A stretch of 64,000 nt of DNA from Wolbachia endosymbiont of Spodoptera picta (GTDB lineage Bacteria; Pseudomonadota; Alphaproteobacteria; Rickettsiales; Anaplasmataceae): contig NZ_CP067976.1 of assembly GCF_018141665.1 (NCBI RefSeq), forward strand, positions 868,001-932,000. The letters run 5' to 3'. Made by a program: the position numbers and the translations under genes. Below are positions 53,201 through 60,573 of this stretch, piece by piece; the stretch's first letter is position 1, and each line of letters starts with the position of its first letter. The notes beneath the pieces were generated by a model. That model was given only the letters and a program-made list of their open reading frames with translations, was not told the origin of the DNA and made no database searches.

Positions 53201-53515
53201 GAAATATATGCCACCAAAGGCACAGCTTTGCATCTGAACAATAACGGCATTGCTGCAAAAGCTGTAAATAAAGTGAGAGAAGGCAGACCCCACATAGTTG
53301 ATATGCTCAAAGATGGAAAAATAAATCTAGTAATCAATACTTCAAAAGGTGTGAAATCAGTCTCAGATAGCAAAGATATCAGGAGAACTGCTATTTTGCA
53401 AAATATAGCTTATAGCACCACAGCTTCTGGGAGTAAAGCGTTAGCGCTTGCAATTCAATATGTAAAGAATAGCAAATTGGAAGTGAAATCATTACAGCAG
53501 ATACAAAATGTTTAA
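50288..53515 (+). CDS. carB: Carbamoyl-phosphate synthase large subunit
   Basis: Makes carbamoyl phosphate for pyrimidines (and arginine), using ammonia from CarA. Two homologous ATP-grasp halves are seen: MLVIGAGPIVIGQACEFDYSG at the N-terminus and VVILGSGPNRIGQGIEFDYA near residue 560, with PSYVLGGQSM in the second half. A C-terminal MGS-like allosteric domain lies at about 935-1075. The length of 1075 equals E. coli (1073). carA is not adjacent. Confidence 0.97.
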   Translation: MPKRTDIESMLVIGAGPIVIGQACEFDYSGTQSCKVLKSEGYKVILVNSNPATIMTDPEFSDATYIEPVLPEIIEKIIIKEMPDAILPTMGGQTALNCAIKLADDGVLDKYNVELIGVNREAIKKAEDRELFRKSMDRIGLKYPKSIIIKNQEQIKEALDYIGLPAIIRSSFTLGGAGSGIAYSKEEFFNIAESALKISPINEVQIDESIIGWKEYEMEVIRDCKDNCIIVCSIENIDPMGVHTGDSITVAPALTLRDVEYQQMRNASIAVLREIDVSAGGANVQFAVNPKEDGSLVVIEMNPRVSRSSALASKATGYPIAKVVTKLAIGYSLDEIRNDCAPVIPAAFEPVIDYIVTKIPRFEFEKFKGTNCELSTSMKSVGEVMSIGRTFNESLQKAFRSLETGLTGLNEVFPENIDIDHVKSQLAKLLPNRLLIAADAMRHGISIEEINSITGYDLWSLQNIQQIILAEQKIKENGLPETAYEMLELKKMGFSDARLAKLSNKKVEQIEAMRKKFGVNPVYKRVDTCAAEFESSTAYMYGCYEGDVENKTECEANISDRKKVVILGSGPNRIGQGIEFDYACVHAASAAKEMGYETIMINCNPETISTDYDTADRLYFAPLIAEDVLEILSKEQENGTLVGVIVQIGGQTPLKLAKVLNERGFKILGTSFDSIDLAEDRMRFKNLALQLNLKQPENSICHSVKEALINAEKVGFPLVVRPSYVLGGQSMSIRHDTQSFKEYVLNQTKIFEHGSLLLDKFLVNAVEVDVDAVCDGKKVFIAAVMEHIEEAGIHSGDSTCSIPTNTLSDEVIKEIELQTERIALALEVKGLINIQFAVQESDVYILEVNLRASRTVPFISKVINIPIAKLATQVILGKKLNQENKPFNHFAVKAAVFPFTRFSGIDTLLGPEMKSTGEVMGIDLSFGAALAKVHMAAGYKLPTEGTALVSVKDDDKEYILPVVRMLKELSFEIYATKGTALHLNNNGIAAKAVNKVREGRPHIVDMLKDGKINLVINTSKGVKSVSDSKDIRRTAILQNIAYSTTASGSKALALAIQYVKNSKLEVKSLQQIQNV

Positions 53516-53730
53516 ATATCAAGACTATAATAAATTATTACTTATTTCAAAATGAGGATCGTGTAAGCTAAGGCGAGAGAAATTTAATTAAAGGATTTTT
53601 GTGTCAGTATCAATATATAACTGCCTTGAGCGTTTGTTGAAAGGCTTTGTACTAATTTTCTTGATTCAAACAATATGCTAGACTTTAACTTAAAAATCTT
53701 TGTAAGTGATCACGACTGAAAGGTGTTTTC

Positions 53731-53784
53731 ATGCATTTTTTACCTGAGTGCAATAAGTGTAATTCATTGAGTTTCCAAAATTGA
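53731..53784 (+). other. 17-codon ORF ahead of dgkA
   Basis: MHFLPECNKCNSLSFQN, with an AAGGTG ribosome binding site upstream. It ends two bases before the dgkA ATG at 53787. LPxCxKCNS resembles the first lines of PhnA-type zinc ribbons (LPxCPKCNS). It may be a remnant, or a leader peptide coupled to dgkA. Confidence 0.25.
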
Positions 53785-53786
53785 TA

Positions 53787-54134
53787 ATGAAGAAAAGCAT
53801 TACTCGTCTAATAAAAGCAATTCAATACTCCTGTGAAGGAATAAAATCAGCTTTTATATCAGAAATTGCGTTCAGACAGGAGTTACTACTTTTTATAGTA
53901 TGTGTTTCAACTTTGTTTGTTTTAGATGTAAGTAATTTAGAACGTGCAGTAATGGTAAGTAGCCTATTTTTGGTGTTAATTGTAGAAATTATTAACACTG
54001 CTTTTGAAACAACAATTGAGCGTATTTTAAGTGAACAACATATACTTTCAAAAAAAGTGAAAGATCTAGGTAGTGCAGCAGTTTTTCTCTCATTAATTAA
54101 CTTCTTGATAACATGGATGATAATATTGATATGA
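53787..54134 (+). CDS. dgkA: Diacylglycerol kinase
   Basis: Small inner-membrane kinase that recycles diacylglycerol to phosphatidate. The 115 residues have three membrane helices. The active-site region EIINTAFETTIERI (about residues 69-82) and SEIAFRQELLLF near the N-terminus match DgkA. The ATG at 53787 is used rather than the TTG at 53781. It is convergent with rluD, with six bases between the stop codons. Confidence 0.93.
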   Translation: MKKSITRLIKAIQYSCEGIKSAFISEIAFRQELLLFIVCVSTLFVLDVSNLERAVMVSSLFLVLIVEIINTAFETTIERILSEQHILSKKVKDLGSAAVFLSLINFLITWMIILI

Positions 54135-54140
54135 ATGTTG

Positions 54141-55094
54141 TTAAGATATATTTTCAAATTCACCGATTAAGACTTGCATGTCTTGTGGTAAATCAGAAAC
54201 AAATTCTATATATTCTTTACTTTTTGGATGATATAAGCCTAGCGTGTGAGCATGTAGTGCCTGTCTATTGAAATTACGGATAAAGTCAGAGTTTTTAGCA
54301 TGTTTTTCACTTTTACTACTATTTTTTCCGTAAACTTGATCACCAACTACAGAATGTCCTATGTGGCTCATGTGTACTCGAATTTGGTGTGTTCTGCCTG
54401 TCTCTAAAGTACATTTAACCAGGCTTGCTTGCCCTATAATTTTCTTCACTGAATAATGAGTGATTGCTAATTTACCTGCTGTTTTTGTGACACACATCAT
54501 TTCTTTATTACTGCGTTTTGGAGCAATATGGGTTTTTACTGTTCCTTGCAGATTAGGTAATGCTCCCCAAATTACTGCTAAGTATTCCCGTTTTATTTTA
54601 CGATTTGATAGCAGTTCAGACAAGAAGCTGTGGGATTGTTCATTTTTTGCAATTACCATGAGTCCACTAGTATCTTTATCAAGCCTGTGAACAATTCCTG
54701 GTCTTGTATTTGTATATGGAATTTTGCCAAGGTGAGCGATCACTGCATTCAGGAGTGTATCATTGTTTGTTCCAGCACCTGGGTGTACTGTTAATCTACT
54801 TTGTTTACTCAGAACTATAATGTCCCCATCTTCGTAGATGATATCAAGCTTTATATTATAGTTAGGTTCAATTGATGTGGATATGTCAGGTTGAACGAGA
54901 TGTACTATATACTCTTCACCTGGTTTTACTATGTGGTCATTATTAATTATTGGCGTGCCAAGTAATGTTACCCGCTCATCTTGTATCAATCTTTGTGCTT
55001 TACTGCGTGATATGTTACACTTTTTAGCTATGTAAGTATCTAGCCTTAATTTTTTTTCGTCACTATTAACATTTAAGGTTATATCTATGGTCAC
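54141..55094 (-). CDS. rluD: 23S rRNA pseudouridine synthase, RluD-like
   Basis: Modifies 23S rRNA uridines in helix 69 (1911/1915/1917 in E. coli). An N-terminal S4 domain (LRLDTYIAKKCNISRSKAQRLIQ) is followed by the catalytic HRLDKDTSGLMVIAKN, and the end has GRTHQIRVHMSHIGHSVVGD. The GTG at 55094 overlaps the stop of the upstream gene as TAGTG, which marks translational coupling; a TTG at 55106 would add four residues. RluC is the alternative assignment. Confidence 0.92.
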   Translation of the reverse strand: MTIDITLNVNSDEKKLRLDTYIAKKCNISRSKAQRLIQDERVTLLGTPIINNDHIVKPGEEYIVHLVQPDISTSIEPNYNIKLDIIYEDGDIIVLSKQSRLTVHPGAGTNNDTLLNAVIAHLGKIPYTNTRPGIVHRLDKDTSGLMVIAKNEQSHSFLSELLSNRKIKREYLAVIWGALPNLQGTVKTHIAPKRSNKEMMCVTKTAGKLAITHYSVKKIIGQASLVKCTLETGRTHQIRVHMSHIGHSVVGDQVYGKNSSKSEKHAKNSDFIRNFNRQALHAHTLGLYHPKSKEYIEFVSDLPQDMQVLIGEFENIS

Positions 55095-56902
55095 TACCCT
55101 GCGCAAGCTACTTTGAATGCTGCATGAACATCTGGATTCACAAAATCAACTTTTGTACTAGGTTGAATTTGAAGGCCGTCTTGTTTTTTAATATGGCAAA
55201 TTGTTTGAGAGCCATCTTTCCAGTAAATTATTATTTTATTATCAAAATCCCGTAGCGTTAACTCCCTCTTTTCTTCTTTTTTATCTTTTTCTTCTAGCTT
55301 AATAGACTCTAATAAATAATATAGAAAGCCACTTGCTTTACCGTTAACTTTTTTTCTCCATTCATCCATTTTTTCTTGTTCAGATAATTCTTTTTCCAAT
55401 TTTGCATTTTCTTGCTCCAGCTCTTTCATCCTTTTTTTTGATTTTAATAATCTATGTTTTTCTATTGCTTTTTTCTCTTCATCTCGCTGTTTTTCAAGAG
55501 AAGTAGCAGTAATACTGCCTTCACTGCTATTAGGTTCGGTTGATTGAGTTTGTTTATTCTTTAATTCTTCTAGTTCATCTTTTACTTTTTTTAGCTCTTC
55601 CTCTAATTTCTTCCTTATCTTTTCCGCCTCTTCTTTTTGCTTTTCCAACATATCTATAAACAAAGGATCATCACTAACTGTGCTTTCCCCAGATTTAAAA
55701 AAGCCAACAAATCTGCTTGGTTCAAATCGCTCAACCTTATCTTCAGCGATTTTAATAGCATTATCTAAACTAGAAAAAATACTTTCAATGTTTAGTGAAC
55801 TTGCTCTTTTTACCAGCCCTTTAGCTTCACTTAAAATGGGCGAGATTTCCTTGTGCAACTCATCCAAATCTTCTTTGATGTCTTCTCTGACTCTTCGTAG
55901 ATGAACAAGTGTTTCTTTAATTTCATCATTTGCAGGCTTTAGAAGCTTATTATCGAGTAGACCTTTAACTTCATCTAACTGCTTATCAAGTGAGTCAACA
56001 ATTTTATCTGTAAAATCAGTCAAGTGCTTATCAAGTAATTTTATCAATCGAGATGTAGAATCATTTACTTCCTCATCTTTTGTCTTTTTTTCCATTACTG
56101 ATACAACCCCACCTCTTCTGAATGGAAAGAGAATATCCAAATTATTAAACTTTTTAACAATATTATGATTATTGTTTATCTCATTGTTTTTTAGCTTGCT
56201 GAATGTTATACATATCCCAACAATAGCAATGATACTAGCCAGTGCAACTATGGCCCATTCCAAATCCTGAACATTGGCAAAGCTAAATCTATTTTGTATT
56301 AACGCACCAACTATGATTGCAGCACTAACTACATATGGTATGGCAAGAAAAATGTCCTTATTCTTATTCTCTTGTCTTTGATCATCTAATATTTTTTTTT
56401 GATTTTCAGAGATTGGCAAAATTATTGAAAAGCTTGCTTTTTTGTGACTTATAAAACTTAAATTTGGTTTTATCTCTATTTTCAGAGCATTTTCAGCGAT
56501 TTCACTTATCTCGTTGTCTTTGCCACCTCTAATTTTATCATTTATTAATTCCTCTATCGGCTTTTTTCCTTCTTTTATCTTCTGCTTATGCATATATCTC
56601 ATAGCAGAAGAGGCTACAAAAGTTGTTAAAAGAATAACAGAAACCAAAGTGTAAATTGGCATGAATGTTGGGTTAAAAATATCTGTAATAAAGCTTAAAT
56701 TATTACTAGTTATTATTATTGCAGCTACATAAGCCAAAGAAAATTGAAGCCAAGTATTTACAGCTGCTATAGGTAAAGTGTTACTTACAGAATATTTCTT
56801 TGTTGCACGCCATAACCTAGGAAAAAAACCAATAGCATCATCTATTTTGGCAAAATTATGATCTACTTTAACATTGAAAGGATTTGTTGTATCTAAAGGC
56901 AT
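55094..56902 (-). CDS. Membrane protein with long coiled coil, unknown function
   Basis: A 602-residue protein. Four hydrophobic helices occur in two pairs (about residues 44-66, 77-100, 196-216 and 226-246), separated by a charged loop of roughly 95 residues. A long cytoplasmic or periplasmic part follows with strong heptad-type coiled coils (about 280-360 and 415-515, rich in Glu/Lys). The C-terminal 80 residues look globular (DFDNKIIIYWKDGSQTICHI). No family was recognised. It lies between comEC (eight bases) and rluD (TAGTG overlap), so the three form an operon. A scaffold or membrane-tether role is a guess. Confidence 0.6.
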   Translation of the reverse strand: MPLDTTNPFNVKVDHNFAKIDDAIGFFPRLWRATKKYSVSNTLPIAAVNTWLQFSLAYVAAIIITSNNLSFITDIFNPTFMPIYTLVSVILLTTFVASSAMRYMHKQKIKEGKKPIEELINDKIRGGKDNEISEIAENALKIEIKPNLSFISHKKASFSIILPISENQKKILDDQRQENKNKDIFLAIPYVVSAAIIVGALIQNRFSFANVQDLEWAIVALASIIAIVGICITFSKLKNNEINNNHNIVKKFNNLDILFPFRRGGVVSVMEKKTKDEEVNDSTSRLIKLLDKHLTDFTDKIVDSLDKQLDEVKGLLDNKLLKPANDEIKETLVHLRRVREDIKEDLDELHKEISPILSEAKGLVKRASSLNIESIFSSLDNAIKIAEDKVERFEPSRFVGFFKSGESTVSDDPLFIDMLEKQKEEAEKIRKKLEEELKKVKDELEELKNKQTQSTEPNSSEGSITATSLEKQRDEEKKAIEKHRLLKSKKRMKELEQENAKLEKELSEQEKMDEWRKKVNGKASGFLYYLLESIKLEEKDKKEEKRELTLRDFDNKIIIYWKDGSQTICHIKKQDGLQIQPSTKVDFVNPDVHAAFKVACAG

Positions 56903-56910
56903 AAATTTCC

Positions 56911-58971
56911 TTACATCCTAATTAAGTAATTATATATAAATGATACTTTAAAAACAAGTTTTTGGCTTATGCCAAGGACGATTAGAACGCACTTTACTAA
57001 CTTTATACCACTATCTGTTAGCCAAACAGAGTGTGTGCCATATGCCTCTAAGTCAGCATATTTGATGATTTTAGTATTGCAAGCTGGATAGTTAAACTTG
57101 CTTAACTGAATTACTAGATCGACATTGTTACAATTTTCTAAAATATCTTCTCTTTTGTGAGCTAGCAACACTGACTTATTATTTCCTTTATTATATATGC
57201 AGTCATAATCATTACATTTTAGCCTTTTATTTGAATTACTGAATTTAGTATGATTCACAATTTGATTCTGCCCGTTTTGCTTTGCCCACGTTTTGACAAC
57301 AAAATTTCTGTTTTTTCTAGTAAGGGAATATAGTAAATTGTCATCTTCTTTTACAGCAAGATTATCAGCACTGACTAGAATATCAGGAGTTGTATACATA
57401 GCCCTAGAGAAAATACCTAGCACAATAAAGAAAATTCCAAAGAAACGCCAATTCCTTTCCCACAAGCATAACCATAATAGCCCAAGCGTTATTATAATAA
57501 TTAATGAGGCAGGAAAAGTGCGAATAGGAATAACCAAATACTGAAGACTGGCAATTGCGTTTGTTATATATAAAACGCTGTCAATTGGGCTTTCCATGAG
57601 AGGCGTTATAATCCACTGAGTACCTAAAGGAATCAATAAAACATAGATTATTCCAAGTGGAATAATAATGAGTGTAACTATTGGTATAGCAATCAAATTT
57701 GTGATAATGCCACTGATTGAAAAATAGTTAAAATTGTATATTGTGTACGGAACAGTTGCTAAACTTGCTATTATTGAGCTGATCATTATCGACACAAAAT
57801 ATTTTATTATTTTTATTTTGAATAACTTATTAGCATTGATCTGATAGCTGGCAACTAGTGCCAAAACAGCAGAAAATGACATTTGAAAACCTGGCTTTAA
57901 GATTGCTTCTGGCTCCACTATGAGTATCACCGAAGCAGCAAACGCAATTGCTATTAATCCTCGATATTTCCTTTCTATGATTATTGCAACAAGTACCAAG
58001 ATCACCATGATGTAGGCACGCTGAGCAGAAATTTGCATACCGGTAATCAACAAATAAAAGGTAGTTGGCAAGATAGTAAAGAATGCAGATATTTTTTTAG
58101 TGTTATATTTAAGAGTCAAAGTTTCAGATATTGCAAATAAATTACGGAATACTATAAAAAATAGACCAGCAACAAACGATAAATGTAAACCAGATATAGC
58201 GAATAAATGTGCTATACCTGAATCTCGTATCGCATTCATAGTTTTTTGATCTATCCCGTCTTTTTTGCCAATTAATAATGCAGAGATTATGTCCGCGTGT
58301 GGCTTTTTGGTATTTTGCTGTAGGTTTTCATAGATATATTGACGGAAAGATTCTATATACTCTTGAAATTTTCTTGCTTCAGCCTTTTTGTACAGGACTA
58401 TTTTGCTTGTTGCAAAGCCTGTTGCACTTATTTTCTGATAATATGCTATTCTTGCAAAATCATATGCATATTCCGAAGGCGCAATTTTTGGAGGAAAGAG
58501 TTTTGCTGATAATTTTACTTGATCCCCTATTTTAATGCCTTCTTCCGCTTTGGTTCTAATTGATATTCTGATGTTATCCAGCTTGAACTTCGTGTTTTTT
58601 ATTTCATAAAGCAAAAATTGCTCATACGAGCCCTTGTTATTAATATCCTTCACTGTAGCAACAATATCTTTCACATACCTTTCCTTATCAAGAATGTGAG
58701 TATTAACTGAATCTGTTCTGAATTTGCTGGCTGTAAATCCTATGAGCACTGCAATTAAAGAAATGCATAATATTGCGTATTTCCTGTATAATATTGCAAT
58801 CAGAATTAGTATAGGTGAAAGCAAGAGAAAAATAGATATAGTGAAAGCACAGCTTGGTTCAAAATTTAATGAGAAATAGGTTAAAATTCCTGCACACTGA
58901 AAAACCGGGAACCACAATATCAAGTTATATTTTTCATTGCACAGATTGTTATGTATATAATTTACTATCAT
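56911..58971 (-). CDS. comEC: ComEC/Rec2-family competence-like membrane protein
   Basis: A 686-residue polytopic membrane protein. An N-terminal DUF4131-type region (to about residue 190) is followed by the ComEC core with the hallmark IAHLFAISGLHLSFVAGLFF (about 240-259), SAQRAYIMVILVLVAI and PGFQMSFSAVLALVASY. ComEC forms the channel that takes single-stranded DNA into the cytoplasm. The C-terminal part (from about 555) keeps only a short, degenerate metallo-beta-lactamase-like segment, so any nuclease function is doubtful. No other competence gene is adjacent. Confidence 0.88.
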   Translation of the reverse strand: MIVNYIHNNLCNEKYNLILWFPVFQCAGILTYFSLNFEPSCAFTISIFLLLSPILILIAILYRKYAILCISLIAVLIGFTASKFRTDSVNTHILDKERYVKDIVATVKDINNKGSYEQFLLYEIKNTKFKLDNIRISIRTKAEEGIKIGDQVKLSAKLFPPKIAPSEYAYDFARIAYYQKISATGFATSKIVLYKKAEARKFQEYIESFRQYIYENLQQNTKKPHADIISALLIGKKDGIDQKTMNAIRDSGIAHLFAISGLHLSFVAGLFFIVFRNLFAISETLTLKYNTKKISAFFTILPTTFYLLITGMQISAQRAYIMVILVLVAIIIERKYRGLIAIAFAASVILIVEPEAILKPGFQMSFSAVLALVASYQINANKLFKIKIIKYFVSIMISSIIASLATVPYTIYNFNYFSISGIITNLIAIPIVTLIIIPLGIIYVLLIPLGTQWIITPLMESPIDSVLYITNAIASLQYLVIPIRTFPASLIIIITLGLLWLCLWERNWRFFGIFFIVLGIFSRAMYTTPDILVSADNLAVKEDDNLLYSLTRKNRNFVVKTWAKQNGQNQIVNHTKFSNSNKRLKCNDYDCIYNKGNNKSVLLAHKREDILENCNNVDLVIQLSKFNYPACNTKIIKYADLEAYGTHSVWLTDSGIKLVKCVLIVLGISQKLVFKVSFIYNYLIRM

Positions 58972-59067
58972 GTTAAGAAAGGTTAATAGATATATAAATA
59001 TATGTAATAGTGTGATTTTATTCTTTTATTTATTATTATTACGCATATAATAATAAATAAGCAACGA

Positions 59068-59144
<77 letters not shown>

Positions 59145-59195
59145 TCTTTCAATTGTACAAACATTGCGATTTCTCTTATTATAATAGCAATGGTA

Positions 59196-59305
59196 TTTCT
59201 AACTCAAAGCTTGTTTTTGACCTGTAGGCTCAATCGTAACATTCAGTAAAAAACTCAGGGTATTTATTGACAAAATTATAGCGGCTGCATGCCTTTTTTC
59301 TTTTT
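59196..59305 (+). repeat. Composite dispersed repeat, partial copy C
   Basis: Matches the middle of copies A and B: CTTGTTTTTGACCTGTAGG, CATTCAGTAAAAAACTCAG, GTATTTATTGACA and AATTATAGCGGCTGCATG. It runs into the 3' end of the minus-strand tmk gene and supplies that gene's last codons and stop (59276-59295). Confidence 0.75.
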
Positions 59306-59893
59306 TCTTATTACATCAATAATTTCACTATACGCTTTATTGTTGTCTTTATCTGCAATTACAGTAATAACATTACATCTATTAGATTCTTTTACAGCTA
59401 TTTCTTGAAATCCTTTTCGAATTTTATGATAGGAATCAATGCTCATTTCTTCATACTTATTTTTATCCTTTGCTCTGCTGAGTCCAACTTGAACATCAAT
59501 ATCTAAAATAAATGTGATATCTGGATATTTAATTTCCACTAATTTGTGTAAGTCTCTTATTAGACTCAAGTCAACACCTAGTCCATACCCTTGATACGCA
59601 ATAGTTGAATCGATAAATCGATCACAAATAACTGTCTTTCCCTCTTTAAGAGCTGGCAATATTAATTTTTTCATATGTTCGTGCCTCATCGAGATAAGCA
59701 GCAAGAGTTCAGAAATAGGATCAATATTATCCTTAAGTAGTAATCCTCTTATTTTTTCTGCAAAATCAGTACCACCTGGTTCTCTAGTCAATACGACATT
59801 ATTTTCACCGTGAATTTGCTTGAAATAATTTGCAAGTAACTCAGACTGTGTTGTTTTACCAGAACCATCTATTCCTTCGAAGGTTATGAACAT
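59276..59893 (-). CDS. tmk: Thymidylate kinase
   Basis: Phosphorylates dTMP to dTDP. The P-loop is FEGIDGSGKTTQ (about residues 5-16), then TREPGGTDFAEKIR and CDRFIDSTIAYQGYG (DR motif). The lid is LSRAKDKNKYE. At 205 residues it is normal. The last residues (KKGMQPL and stop) are encoded by the dispersed repeat, suggesting that the natural end was replaced by repeat sequence; the catalytic core is unaffected. Confidence 0.95.
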   Translation of the reverse strand: MFITFEGIDGSGKTTQSELLANYFKQIHGENNVVLTREPGGTDFAEKIRGLLLKDNIDPISELLLLISMRHEHMKKLILPALKEGKTVICDRFIDSTIAYQGYGLGVDLSLIRDLHKLVEIKYPDITFILDIDVQVGLSRAKDKNKYEEMSIDSYHKIRKGFQEIAVKESNRCNVITVIADKDNNKAYSEIIDVIRKKKKGMQPL

Positions 59894-59995
59894 AAATTTT
59901 ATAGTTACAATGCTAAATGCAAACAGTGTACATAGAAACCATTTGACATTTAAGCAATAAGATCATAAATTATGGTATACAATTCTCTATGAGCT

Positions 59996-60568
59996 ATGGT
60001 TACGCTAGACACTCCTAAGATAGATTTAGACTTTAATGCAAAGAATTTTAATTTCCTGGGAGTGGATAACAAATATTATACATTAAGTGACTGCTATGGG
60101 GAAAATGGTCTCATTGTAATGTTTATATGCAATCACTGTCCTTACGTTCAATCAATTATTAGCAATCTAGTAAGCGATGTTAATTTGTTGAAAAAAGATT
60201 ATCAGGTAAACACCGTTGCAATCATGCCAAATGATGTAAATGAGTACCCAGAAGACTCCTTTGAAAACATGATTAATTTTGCGAAGGACAATAAGTTTAC
60301 ATTTCCATATTTGATTGACAATAACCAAGAAGTAGCTAAAGAGTATGGTGCTGTTTGTACCCCTGATTTTTTTGGCTTTAATTCCAAACTAGCCCTCTGC
60401 TATCGCGGGCGTTTTAACAACACAAAAAAAGAGAAAGTTCAAAATTACGAAGTAGGAAGTAGTGATTTATTTCAAGCCATGAAATTTATTGCAGAAACTA
60501 GCAATCCTCCAGTTGACCAAAAATCAAGCATTGGTTGTTCAATAAAATGGTCTAATTCTACAGGTTAA
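59996..60568 (+). CDS. Thioredoxin-fold protein (AhpC/ResA-like)
   Basis: A 190-residue protein without a signal peptide. The redox motif is Cys45-Asn-His-Cys48 in FICNHCPYVQ, which belongs to the NHCPYV subgroup of AhpC/TSA/TlpA-like proteins. VCTPDFFGFN and YRGRFNNT are further subgroup marks. It probably acts as a cytoplasmic thiol reductase or peroxidase-like protein; the exact substrate is unknown. Only five bases separate it from the Kef-type gene, suggesting one operon. Confidence 0.82.
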   Translation: MVTLDTPKIDLDFNAKNFNFLGVDNKYYTLSDCYGENGLIVMFICNHCPYVQSIISNLVSDVNLLKKDYQVNTVAIMPNDVNEYPEDSFENMINFAKDNKFTFPYLIDNNQEVAKEYGAVCTPDFFGFNSKLALCYRGRFNNTKKEKVQNYEVGSSDLFQAMKFIAETSNPPVDQKSSIGCSIKWSNSTG

Positions 60569-60573
60569 ATATT

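Noticed and set aside
55094..56902. 602-residue coiled-coil gene considered as a phage or toxin gene
   Set aside because: It is embedded between comEC and rluD with operon-like spacing and has normal base composition; no toxin motif is visible.
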